A stretch of DNA of 64,000 bases from NCBI GenBank assembly GCA_039619475.1, contig CM077115.1:398384557-398448556 (forward strand). Direction: 5' to 3'. Numbering within the stretch: the stretch's first letter is position 1; each line of letters starts with the position of its first letter. Below the pieces are notes generated by a model. It had not been told where the DNA came from. It did not search any database and saw only the letters and a program-made list of their open reading frames with translations. The stretch comes from Icerya purchasi (Eukaryota; Arthropoda; Insecta; Hemiptera; Monophlebidae). Positions 48,999-60,800 of the stretch are shown piece after piece. A program made the translations under genes and the position numbers.

Positions 48999-51900
48999 TA
49001 TAAATGTTAAAATCTTAAAAAAACAATAAAAGCGTTTGTAAATCTGTGCTGTGATATAATATCCACACTTAAGTAGTAGTGAATTTCAAATTTTCAACGA
49101 TTATTTACGATAATAAAAATTCTCGTAAAATGCGCATTTGTAACGTAGTAAAATGTTTTCAAGCAAAAAATCCTACACTCACGATAGGAAGGGTACGTTT
49201 AACAAATTCCAGCATTCACATGATCATTTATAGTGATATTTAGAGTAAGAAATGACGTTTTTTTTTGGGTTTTTTTTTTCCATATTTCGTTATTTATTAA
49301 AACTTTATACAGTTGTGCAATTTTAATATGTTTATTTCCATTCATATATATTTTTAACTTTATTTACGTTTCATTCTTGATAATTAGGAATCTAAATGTT
49401 TATTGGAACATTTTTGACGTACGAGGTTCCGTACTTTTTTTAAGTTAGCGATTTTCGAGATAAACTACTCTATGAAAATTTCGATGCGATTCGTGTAATA
49501 TATAGAATTTAAAGGGTGGCAAAAAAAATCGTCCCCGGAAGATTGTCACTTTGAAGCACGATGATCATTCAAAATGAAATATATATCCTAGGGACTGCTC
49601 GACATCGAAATTGTTTAAATGAAACACACAAGCGGTGTTCGATGACAGCAATCATTCTGGGGGAATTTCCAAAACATTTAAATGGAAATTGCAACTTTTA
49701 CACTTTTTTAGCGCATCAAGACAAACTGATATGTACAAGTTAATTTTTTTGACGCCAAAGGGAAGGGCTTCAACTATGGACATTAGCTCAATGCGATAGT
49801 AACTATCATTTATATTTCTAACGCGGGCAGTGATATTTTGAACCTTAACTCTTCTCAAACAAAATACCGTTATTTAAACTGTACGGTGATTTATACGAAA
49901 TAAAATTAAAAATATACACGAGCTAAAAATTGAGCAGATTACCGTTTTACTGAATAAATTTATTCACGGAAAACCTTGTCTTTTATAACATACTTGAAAA
50001 ATTTTAGGCAATAAATATTCTCAGAGAAAGACAAAAAGGAACGCGTGTATTTTACTTCCCCATTTATTCGTGGATTTTTTTTTTTTTTTTTTTCAATTGC
50101 ATATTAAATAATATGTTTTCTATAGTTCCAAAAATGGATGAATATTTTTGTACCCTGCACACATATCAGTTGAAAGAAAAGACAAGACTTTTGTGTTAGA
50201 AGCTGTTCCCGCGGTAAATATCCCATTTATCACCTCATATGTAACGTATGCATAATATTGAAGAAGAAAAAAAAGTTGTTCGTATTTCAAGTTTGTTATG
50301 CGCTAAGAATATTAACGCGTGGCTAAAAGTTTCTCCGCACAAAACTTATCGTCATAGATACGTCTACAAGAATCGACGTGTACAGACTATCTTCGCAAAA
50401 AGCACATCGTCGCAGGAGCATATTTCTCTACAACATAGAAATTGCTACGTTTTATCGCAACTCACCGTACAATTCCAGTGGCAAAGATTAGGGGCCAAAT
50501 CTGATCACAGTCATTTACAATTGTGTAAGCAACATTCGACGATTTCCAGAATGAATATCATGTATTCGAGAATATTTCTGAAGTAACATTTTTAAACTGT
50601 ATAGAACGAATATAATCAGCGTAGGGAGTTAAAAGAGCCAATTTGTCTACTCCACAAAAAGGCAAACAAAATCATTAGTTATTCAGTGAGAGGTTTCAAA
50701 CCTCGAGAAAGTATTACCATTATTTACTGAGCCTAGCTTGACCACACTTTCCTGTTAGTCTCTTAGTGAAATAAGATATTTAACGGTTCAAATTACTCCA
50801 TATATTATACACCGTCATTTTACACTATTAAGTTTTAATGTTGTTTTGCTGCCAAAAGCGCTACCTTAGAAATATGTTACGCAAGCATAGAGGTTCCCCC
50901 GTATGATAGTACCGAGAGCTTTTAAACATTTTATAAAAGTTCAAAGTGAATAAGAATTTGATCATTTCAACGATCTCGAGCAGTCGGTTTAACTTTTTTA
51001 ACAGACCTACTATAATTTAGTACTAAAATTCGCTATGCTAATTTAATATCATTTACAGATTTTATACATACCGACCAAATACCTTTCTGAAGCGGACGCT
51101 TTTTATTAAATGTTTTATTTATTTTTTTAATTATCCCATATTTAATTTTAGAATAAACATTTTATTTATCTTTTATTTATTAAAAGTTAGTTTTAAATTA
51201 TTTGAAAACTTAAAAAGGGAATTTGAAAAGGAACTTCATTTAAAATAAAATTAAATATACGCTAAATGCATTGGAATAAAAAATTACTGGATGGAATTGT
51301 TTATTTATTTACTTTTATTTTTTTTTAATTACTCATAATCATAAACAGCACGCGCTCGTAGAGCAATGTTGAAAATTCTTATAAAGCCAACAGTAGAAAC
51401 AAATGTAATGAAAACCAGTTTTAATGATCTAAATAATAATCTCTAAACTTTATATTGGGATCATCTAAATTTTATGTTGATTTTTTGTTCCTTCGGAATA
51501 GCAGACTAATTAACCCATATATACATATAATTAAATGTTAAACATTTCATATAATATGAAATTGTAATTTTATTTTAATTGTATTAATGAAGCTATCTCA
51601 CATTCACGCGTGTACTTAAATATTGCGAATAATATAAAGTTTAAAACAAGAATTTAAGAAAATAAAGAAGGGCACCAAACTAGCTGCCGAATATTGTAGT
51701 AGTTGGCGACTCATCTAAGATCGATTTAATTATCAGAGGCAAATTTGCAAAAGGAAAGAAAGTACATTTTCAGTCGCTCGAATTTTAGTAAAGCGTAATT
51801 AATTAACCTCGGGTGCGCAACGAAAATAAGCAACTGCTTTTATATTCACTTCGATCATAGATAATTAATGAAATACCGGTACTACGGAAAGAAATACCCT

Positions 51901-52100
51901 TTCTTAATATAACACTGTCCGCGTATTATTAGAAAAAGGTTACAAAAATAGTTCAGTTTTTCATTCGATTATGCCTTCAGAATGATAGCTTGAAAGTTTG
52001 TTTCGATATAAATAGTAATTTTGTACCGAAAAAATAATTCCAAAAAATTTTCCAATTCGATTTGTAAATACTGAATACGTCAGTAATATTATTAATTTAC
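48999..52100. other. Intron sequence; one unsupported ORF
   Basis: The 112-codon plus frame at 50248-50586 is basic (RHRYVYKNRRVQTIFAKS) and Gln/His/Ser-rich. It has no domain, no splice context and no second copy, so I do not call it a gene, though it is the best open frame in this stretch. A T-run is at about 50076-50092. The rest is AT-rich. Confidence 0.4.
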
Positions 52101-54282
52101 AAGGGAAAGGCACGACCTCGGAAATTTATTTCGGGACAGAACTCTGTATAATACTAGTACTCCTTTAGGGTGTTCACCCTTCAATAATAATAGTGTCAAA
52201 TGGCCGGTCAATTCAGAGAAAATAGCCTCTGAAATAGTAATAAGTTTATTTATGCTCGGATTCAAATCTCGTGCTCGATTAGCTTCTTTTTTTTTTTGTT
52301 TTAATTCGTTTAATTAATTATTTCAACAATTAAATAAATCTGTTATTTACAAGCATCGATAATTTCAATAAAAATTATTTTATTTTGTTTATAAAAAAGG
52401 CTTATTAAATAATATTGACATTATAGTAGCTACTTTCTCTTTTTTAAATACAAAATAACTAATAGTTATGATAATAATACTTATCAGTGGCGTAGTATCG
52501 TCAACTTCAGAACTAAGAAAGCGCCACAATCAAATATTTTTTTTTATATAAAAATAAACATGTGTAAAATTCGGTTAAACAGAGAACAAAAATAAAAATT
52601 AATTAAGAGAAACGAAATATCCCATTTTTTTGTAAATTAATTTGATTTTCTGGTTCTTGTTTGCGGAAATGATTATTACATCATTATGAGAAGATGGTCT
52701 TTTCTTAATGTTTGATAATAATATTTTTCAATACTAAAAAGAGCTAATGAAGACAGTCATTCCCGACCATGTGTATTTCTTAAATACGTTTTTATTCGTT
52801 TCACTGCTAAGAATGATATCAACCATTGCAAACGAAGTGGTTGCTGGAATTATGGTTATATTAAATGAGAAAGTTTGTACACTTCTGAAAAAATATCTGT
52901 TAGATCTGAAACGGTCAAGTATAGAAGCAGATGCACTGCAGTGTCTTTATGTATGTTAGAATCTTGGAAGTACACGTTTCAAACTTGTAAGATCGAAAAA
53001 GTTTCCGTAATTATGTTTTAAATTTAAAAAGTCTTCTCCAAAAAATGTTATCAAAAATTTAAACAATTTTTTTGTATTTAAGAGATTTAAAAATTTTAAT
53101 TTTGTTACATAGTTAAACCTATTATTAGACACATCTGTTTACGTAACATCGATAATTTGTAAAAATAAGCTTTCTATCTTCCCCAAAAACTGAAGCAAGT
53201 CAAAGCCGTTTGCATTACATATATCCTTTTTTCTTGCTTAAATAAAAGGCAAGCCCAACAGAATAATTTTTTTTATCCTCTCACAACCGCATAACATCAT
53301 GGCATTGTTATACATAAATTTTTTTGAAAATATCGGTTCAATTTTTTACATACCCTTTGATTTTGTATTCGAATTTTCTAAATTAAGCGTTGGTTTATCA
53401 TTTAGAATGATATTAATTTTTTCTTGAAAACTCAATGAACTAAAACTAATCAGTAGACGGTTTTCAATAGTACAATTCGATGTAGCCCCAATTTCGAAAG
53501 TGTTTGCATTTTAACAGACTGAAACATTAAGGAACCGGTATAGCTTTTACCGTAGTGATATTACGGACTGAAAAGCGCGACCGATTATCGCTTCCAGTTC
53601 CGCTGTTAGTAAACGACAGCATATAAAAAACGGTTCAAAAAAATTTACTGCAAACCCCGCACAACCCTATGCTTGTACACACATGACATGCGTAAAAATC
53701 ACGCCGTTGATCAGTGCATACTGACCGTAAAGAGATTTGACTTATCGCTCCCAAACTGAGCAGGCGCGCGCATTTTTTCTTCACTCTCGATACACATTAC
53801 TCTGGAATCGCACGGATAAAAATTCGCGCAAATAATGGGATCTTGAAACGAAGCAACGTGACGCTTCCAAATTAAATATGCGCGCACAACCTTTTTCTTC
53901 CGTCGATATGCAGCAGACCATTCAGAGATAACTAAGCTGTGGTAATGTGAAATAGTAAGTACGCGGTTATTTTTGTCATTTGCTCTTGAAGATGCTCTTT
54001 CATCTAGCGCTACTTTTTTGCTACTAATTTCTAATTTTGGCACTTAAATTCAACAAGTTACTTAATTTTCTTTCAGAGTCCAGCATTCTTTTCGCAAAAT
54101 ACTAAAAAACAATTTCGTACTAATTTGATAGAGAAAGCAGCGTTTCCATCGCTTCCATTGACACTACGCTCTGGATACTTATAAATAGTTGTAATAAGTA
54201 AAAAGTTTAAATTGTATTATTATTTAATTTTATTTTACATACATTTTCGATTACAAACAAGAACCTGAATGATAACTGTCAT

Positions 54283-54900
54283 CATAGGCGTAGCTAGAAG
54301 GTGCTAATAACTTAAATAAATATATAACCGAAATAATTAACAGCTTATTTAAAAAAAGGACTTTATTTACAGATTACTTAATTTTTAAATACTATGCAAA
54401 TCCGTGCCAAAGAATCAAAATACTTCAAAATAAGATACAGTTTATTATAATATACTTCATTGATTTATACATTTCTTAAATAGGTTTTAATTTTCTATAT
54501 TTTTTGCTGAACCGACTAATGACTGCCTCCGAAGTTATTGTGTTTTTGACTCTATTTCATTCTCAACATGTTTAGCTACGCCCATCAAGGGCGTCGCCAG
54601 CCGATGAGCCAGGGAGGGGCAAGATGGGTTGCCAGCCGCCGGGGGGGGGGGAAGATGATAGAAAGAGGATATGAGTTATAGGAAAAATAAAATTTATAAG
54701 TTGTAAAGGCTTAATATTTTATTAAACAAGAATAAAATCTTAATTAAAACATAATTTTCGTGGGTTTCTGGCAAATTGTTCATGATTACGCGCCTATGAA
54801 TACTCATTATGGTCAGTTGATTAAAAAGTTTCAAGGCTCCAGGGGGGGGGGAGCAGCTGCCCCTCCCTGCCCCCCGCTGGCGACGCCCATGACGCCCATG
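54283..54900. mobile_element. hAT-type MITE, family A, carrying a nested MITE
   Basis: The left end CATAGGCGTAGCTA (54283 onward) is matched by the inverted right end TAGCTACGCCCATG, whose last part is displaced by the nested element. The outer flanks are ACTGTCAT (54275-54282) and ATTGTCAT (54901-54908), an 8-bp target duplication with one change. Without the inner element it would be about 304 bp. The CA...TG ends and 8-bp duplication indicate hAT mobilisation. Confidence 0.8.
54586..54891. mobile_element. hAT-type MITE, family B, copy 2 (nested)
   Basis: The ends are CAAGGGCGTCGCCAGC and GCTGGCGACGCCCATG. ACGCCCAT is present on both sides (54578-54585 and 54892-54899), a perfect 8-bp duplication that is itself part of family A's terminal repeat. 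The interior closely matches copy 1 at 16101-16394, including the poly-G and poly-C runs. Confidence 0.92.
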
Positions 54901-55572
54901 ATTGTCATAAAAACATTTAAAATAAATTTTTTAAGATCTAGCACAATTAATAAAAGAGAAATTATGGCAAGAACAATGTTCTTTAAGAAGTTCAGTCAAA
55001 AAACAAACATCATTTACATTCAAGAAAATTTCTCTATCTTCAGAAAGTTTAGCAGCGTACCAAGCATATCATATCATTCTATCAAAAATTGGCAATGACA
55101 ATTGATTGAATTTAAAAGTTTTCTCATGAATTTATTTCTCGATTTTGTTCTATTAAATGGTGCTGAATTTTGTAAAAATATAGATTTTAATATGATCGAA
55201 GTAATTGTAATTACTATTTATACGTATTATGATCTTTAACTATTAGTTATTTTGTTTTTTAAAAACAAAATAGTTACTATAGTTAAAATATTATTTAATA
55301 TTCAATAAGCCTTTCTTCTAAACAAAATAAAATAATTTTAATTAAAATTATCGATGCTTGTAAATAACAGATTTATTTAATTGTTAAAATAATTAATTAA
55401 ACGAACTAAAAAAAAAAAAATAAATTAGTCGAGTGTATAAATAAATTTATTACTATTTCAAAGGTTTTTTTCTCCGATCATTCGACGCTATTATTAATAA
55501 ACCCTAAGTGAGTGCTATTATTATACAGAGTCTTGTCCCGAAATAAATTTTTGAGGTCGTCCCCTCCCCTTA

Positions 55573-57062
55573 TTAGTACCTCTTCCAAAAGCAACGAGAC
55601 CACAGTACTGCTTCATATTAATCGCAAAAGCAAAATAATTCTTTACTAACGACTAACATAGGAAAATTTCGGAGTCGTCTATCAGTTAGTAAAAATTTTA
55701 TCAATCCTCCATTTGACGCTCGTTTATATAATTGGAAAATTAATTGATCTAAGCCATTTCCTCGAATTTGTTGATGCTTTATTTACGTCATCAATATATC
55801 GCTCAAAAACATTTTACGATTATTTTACTCGAGCAATTACATCGAATTTATTTCACGCTCTACAGTACTACTAGGAGTGGAAATGAAACGGTTAAGAACA
55901 ATTAAATTTAAAGCATAATCGATCTCAGTTCAACTCCGGATACAACACTACAGCGGGTGTTCTAATAAAAGAAATTTTGCTGCTTTTGCATTTTAATAGA
56001 ATAAAGATATTAAAAACCGGTAGTTTTATTCAATTTATTTCACAGAGCAACGAAGTGCCTGCACTGTTATCTAATTAATTCGGGTTTTTAAATTTTCTAA
56101 CTATTTTTAATTTATAGATATTATATGTTCTTAGTGGGTGGCAACGGGCTTCAAAATTAATTCGTATGAGCGAAACACCACCAACTCAACAAGTACGCTA
56201 TCATAGCTGTCTGATTGAATACGCATAACAATAACATTTCAGTTTTTTCTTTTAAAAAACGCGACTATTTTAATCATTTTTTAGATATTATTTGGAAATG
56301 TTTTTTGAAGAAATAATCGCAAAGTCTTCGTAAATAATTCATATTTTATGTGGAAACTGGAGACTAATTTCACGAGTGTGTTTATACGTTGCAATTGTTA
56401 CTTCATTCTAGAAACGAATCAAATGAAGAAAAAAAAAAAAGTAATAAAAAAACAGACTTTGACATCTATTGATTTTAAACAAAAAGCGCTTCCAAATAAA
56501 ACATGGCTGAAATATAATACGACCGAAATGATCACGCCGAAACGCGGTAGCCGCTGACATTTCAATAATAAATTCATAAAAATTAAATATTTCCAGATCA
56601 CACTTCTCTTTGCGTTGTTTAAAGGTATTTGTCTTAATTATAATCAAAAAGTTTTTCAGCACCATCAGACAACGAAAATAAAAATTTAATAATTACAATA
56701 TGTTTTTCTGTGTTCAAAACAGATGTGAAAATGAGATGTTTCTTATTTTAAAACATGTTGAAAGATTAAATCCACCGTTTAAAATTGTATATGAAATATC
56801 TAAAAATCACCAATAAACTCAAGAAAATGGCTGGACATGTAATAAAATAGAATTTCCGACGTTTCCGTAGATACCAATTTCAGTGATAGTAAAAACTGGA
56901 TTAAAATAAATTAATTCGGCAGAGTGTTGTTATTAATGATGCAAGAAAAAAAAAAATTACGCATTTTAACCGATTTTAAAGTGCAGCACAGAAATAAACA
57001 ATAGACACGAGACTGTCGTTAATAAAGAAAATAATAAATTATGTTAAGAGAAAAATTCGCAC
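55573..57062. other. Intron sequence, nothing recognised
   Basis: AT-rich. Overlapping frames at 56348-56665 on both strands are mutual shadows with A- or T-rich codons and are not supported. Confidence 0.5.
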
Positions 57063-57356
57063 CAAATGACGTCCGTAATAAAACTGTGAATTAGTTACAA
57101 AAGAAGCTGTACATGTTCCGTCCGTGCTACTCGTATTTTGACCAACCATTAAGTCTGTAGCGTAAAATTCAAAAGAATGCATATTGCTTTGGCTCAGACG
57201 ATGTTCATTATAATTGCCCATAGTGGTTGTACGTTGCGTATAGGGATACATAAACTGTGGATCAGTGTATATGCCAGCGTTCGAGTACGACGAAAATGGT
57301 TGCATATATATTTGCTGTCGCGTTGTAGGGGGATACCAGTTTCGTCGATTTATTAT
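57063..57356 (-). CDS. Exon B of unidentified minus-strand gene
   Basis: A 294-base open exon of exactly 98 codons, phase 0 at both ends. The acceptor is TTTTTATTTTAG; the donor is TTG|GTGCGA. The peptide is rich in Tyr, Gln, Ser, Thr and Asn: NRRNWYPPTTRQQIYMQPFS, YTDPQFMYPYTQRTTTMGNY, HRLSQSNMHSFEFYATDLM. No folded domain is apparent. This composition is common in low-complexity regions of transcriptional regulators, which is inference only. The intron to exon A (about 5.3 kb) holds the 4-kb inverted-arm element; that to exon C is about 9.8 kb. Confidence 0.7.
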
Positions 57357-58149
57357 CTAAAATAAAAATCAATTGTGCACATTGAAAGATCGAGTCGTAA
57401 TATTTTTAAATAATCAGCACAGTTTTCGACTTTCATTTAATTTAACTGCCTGAAACGGATTAGACTGTTCACCGGGATCTGTTGAGAAAGCCGCAGTAAT
57501 TGTACTGTTTTCTGAAGCGGTTAATTGTATATAGGAAACGGTAAATAAATAATAAATAATGAAAATTAAGTAAACATACGTAACCACCGAATTTAATTAG
57601 TTTCGACTAGAAGAAAAAGATATACTAGGTTAGTTAAAATTCAATAAAAAGACACTTCGTTCTGTGTGCGCGTATAAAAGATATTGAATAAGATAACTAT
57701 CTTCAAGGATGGTAACAAACAAATTTATATATATTTTTTTTTTTTTTGTGTTTTTTATTTTTGTTTTTTAGTGAAGCAGGATTTCATCTAGCACATATGC
57801 GCATTAAAACAGTTGTTATGCATTAAAAAATTCAAAATAGTTCTTTTTTTATTTTGCGCTCCATTGCCGAGATAAACCAAGTGGTTTTAAAATTATTTCT
57901 TTGAAATACCCATTAGAAAAATTAACAACGATCTGGTCACTTTTGTTTAATAAAAACAGCAGTGATATTAATTTCACACTCACTCATAGGTCGCATTTGC
58001 GACACATCATTAATTATATCTTGACATATTGAAAAAGGTCTTATTTACAATCGTACAGGTAGTTAAATGGTCGCACAGCGGGATGGTGAGATGCCGTTTG
58101 AACATTCGCGCATTTAAAACCGGTATGCTCGGTTGGTAAAATCGGTGAA
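57357..58149. other. Intron sequence, nothing recognised
   Basis: T-runs at about 57729-57748 and 57753-57768. No gene. Confidence 0.5.
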
Positions 58150-58230
58150 TTCCCATTTCGCCTAATTCCCAATTCGCCTAATTCCCATTTCGCCTAATTC
58201 CCAATTCGCCTAATTCCCATTTCGCCTAAA
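58150..58230 (+). repeat. 32-bp minisatellite at the left terminus
   Basis: About two and a half units of the alternating TTCCCATTTCGCC / TTCCCAATTCGCC repeat. The right terminus (about 62188-62228) has about one unit fewer. Confidence 0.9.
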
Positions 58231-58348
58231 TTTAGGGTCGGATTACTCAGGTAATAAAAAAAAGGTCAGACAAACATACGAATGATTTCGTGTTGGCAAC
58301 AGCGCGTCATCATTAACGAATTTTAAGCAGACTAAACGCATCATTTTC

Positions 58349-58387
58349 TTAACCGACTTCAAAAAAGGAGGAGGTATTCAATTCGAC

Positions 58388-58427
<40 letters not shown>

Positions 58428-59151
58428 GTGTTACCACAGAACTTTCTTCTAGATGAACCGATTTTGATGATTCTTCTTTTATTTGAAAGGTGGTGTTTGT
58501 CATGTGGTCCCATTTAAATTTGATCAAGGTCCGACCGGTAGTTTTTGAGTTATCCTTAATAATGCGGGAGATTGAAGCTTTTTAGATGCTTTTCATTCAT
58601 GATTATTTTCACCGTCGGATTAGATTTTTGACTTAAAATACTATAAATTTGCCAAATTACCATGGAAATGTAGCTTTTGGTGTTTTTACCGTGGAAATAA
58701 ATGTTTTAATTTAATTGAATAAAAATGCACTAAAAAGTAAAAAATAAAATGCTTTTTTACAAAAAATAAATACCAACTTCAAGGTTTATTATAAAAATTT
58801 AAAAATGCACTAAAAAGTAAAAAATAATTTCTCCCGATAAAATATATATATCAGAGTGATATAACTTAAGGTGATATCGTAATTCTTATACAACATTAAT
58901 TTTTTGGAGTTGGCATCAAATTCATATTAAACGAATAATTAAAAACTGCATTAAATGTTGATTAAATTGTTCCTAACATGAATTTAATTCCAACTCCAAA
59001 AAGTTAATGTTGTATAAGAATTACGATATCACCTTAAGTTATATCACTCTGATATATATATTTTATCGGGAGTAATTATTTTTTACTTTTTAGTGCATTT
59101 TTAAATTTTTATAATAAACCTTGAAGTTGGTATTTATTTTTTGTAAAAAAG
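58349..59151. mobile_element. Insertion in the left arm with internal hairpin
   Basis: About 800 bp are present in the left arm and absent from the right arm, where CGCATCATTTTTTTTTTCTATTTG-like sequence is continuous. The insert starts CTTAACCGACTTCAAAAAAG and ends with ...CTTGAAGTTGGTATTTATT and GTAAAAAAGCA, giving short imperfect inverted ends (ACCGACTTCAA / ACCAACTTCAA). Segments 58751-58932 and 58978-59151 are inverse copies of each other separated by about 45 bases, so half the insert is a long hairpin. A run of about 32 T lies at 58391-58422. Confidence 0.75.
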
Positions 59152-60544
59152 CATTTTTTTTTTTCTATTTGATTCCACTGTTAAGGTATTTTTTTCTTTC
59201 CGAAATACAACAAAAAGGTTTATATGAAAAGCAGAAGTGAAAAAATACCGCTAAAAATGTTTGATGTAAATATACGCGAAACGACCACTCCTATTAATAT
59301 TCGCGAGTTATTTTATTGGATGTACAGTGCTGTATAAATCCCACCCTCCTTATCAGTCAGTATATAAAAGCCTTATTGATATTTAGTGTGACAAGAACAT
59401 TAAGGTTCGGAGTTGCAGAAAAAATAATAAAAAAGGTAAATTATAATTAGGTGTAGTTTCGAAGTGGTCGCGTTTATGTAAGAAAAAAGGAATAAGAGTC
59501 GAATAGAATTAACAATAATGACATGACATCGAATGATTATTACAGCGGTAATTTTATTATTGATTATTAAAATTACAATTATAAGTACATACAAAAAGTA
59601 AATGTTAAAATTAGGAAAACAGAAATAAAGCTCCATTTAGTTCACCCTGCCTTTGTGCCTTTTCTAGGCTTTTTATCAAAATAACTTCTTCCAGCTCAAC
59701 GTAGCTCGGTACGCATTTCAAACGCCTATACTGTCAGGAAGTGCTCTATTTCCGCTTCTCGGCCACGCACAACGAAACTAGTTCGCTACCCCTGCGTAGC
59801 GGTCAGATCCTTCGATTTTTTAACCGAGAATGCGTCTTTGACAAACAATGCCGCGTTTGCCCGCTGCCGAGACCTTCCGAGAAATTGAATGATTATTAAC
59901 AAAATTTTAATATTTTCAAAGGTCGTAAGAAGTGCTAAATCCATCTCAATATGCGGAAAATCACGGCATACTGACTGTTTTACGCTATGAGGTCACAATT
60001 TGTTCTGGGTTGAGTGTTATGTGTATCAACGTTCTGAAGGAACTTATCCTTCTATCTTGAATATTTAAATTTTCGCTTGTGAATAAACCAAAAATTTAAA
60101 GTCAGGCTAATATTGCAATGGATATATCATTTATAAAAACAAATTGAGCAGGTAAATAATATATGTATATATATATATATATCTAATATTTGTATATTGA
60201 AATATTTATTGCAAATTACATTTTAAATGAAATGGTATTCAATTAGATTTTGACAACAGAGAATAAAAAAAATTATCATCCATTAAAAAATTATTTTCGC
60301 TTAATTGCTATAAATTTTTATTTTGTACGTCAAAAGTGTATGATAAAATATTTGGTTAATTGAATAGCGTCTTTTTATATTCTCTTTATTTTTCCTTTTT
60401 GTAATGTTAAATCGTAATCTTTTGGCAATTTATTGAATGAAGCATTTTAAATAGTAAGATAGAAGGTTTTTTTTCTTCGCCTTTTTTTGGATTTGCCAAA
60501 AAATCTGGCAGACTTAACAGATTATAAAAGAAAGAAGAAAAATA

Positions 60545-60800
60545 TTATAATCTAATTCGATTGGACACTGGGGAAATAGAAGAAACAAGAGTAAGGAGGA
60601 CAGTGCCCCTTTATTCCAATCTTCTGCGCTTTGGCCTCCCCACTCCTTACAGTGCCAAAGCCGTTCTTGCTTTCTCCTCTCTCAATATAGTTCCTTTGTT
60701 AGCTTTCTTTATCTCCTCAATTTTTAATCTTTTCCTTATATAATGTACAGTTCTCTGCGTTGGGTAAGTTCTACTGTTGACGTGCCCAAAAAATTGAAAA
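60545..60800 (+). pseudogene. RNase H LINE family 3' fragment, copy d
   Basis: The frame at 60561-60743 has LLRFGLPTPYSAKAVLAFSS, matching LLKFKFPTPYCASYILSFPR at the same place in copy b. TTGACGTGCCCAAAAAA near 60777 parallels the family tail CTGACGTGCTCAAA. Only the last part of the ORF and the tail are present, so it is a short 5'-truncated or decayed piece inside the 4-kb element. Confidence 0.55.

Larger units (their letters stand above)
52101..55572. repeat. 3.5-kb inverted repeat (composite element)
   Basis: Arms are 52101-52481 and 55222-55572 in inverse orientation. Shared blocks include AAATTTATTTCGGGACA, AATAAATCTGTTATTTACAA followed by GCATCGATAATTT, and AAATAACTAATAGTTA. The arms differ at many bases and by indels, so the structure is old. 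The interior has no identified transposase; minus frame 53711-54043 (110 codons) and plus frame 52747-52959 have no motif. The nested MITEs at 54283-54900 lie inside. Confidence 0.75.

Noticed and set aside
50248..50586. 112-codon plus-strand frame as a gene
   Set aside because: No domain, no splice or promoter context, and composition similar to chance translation.
59400..59636. Membrane protein gene (hydrophobic 78-codon frame) and its twin at 61583-61825
   Set aside because: The translation is hydrophobic because the arm is AT-rich; both copies are simply the same inverted arm, and neither has coding signals.
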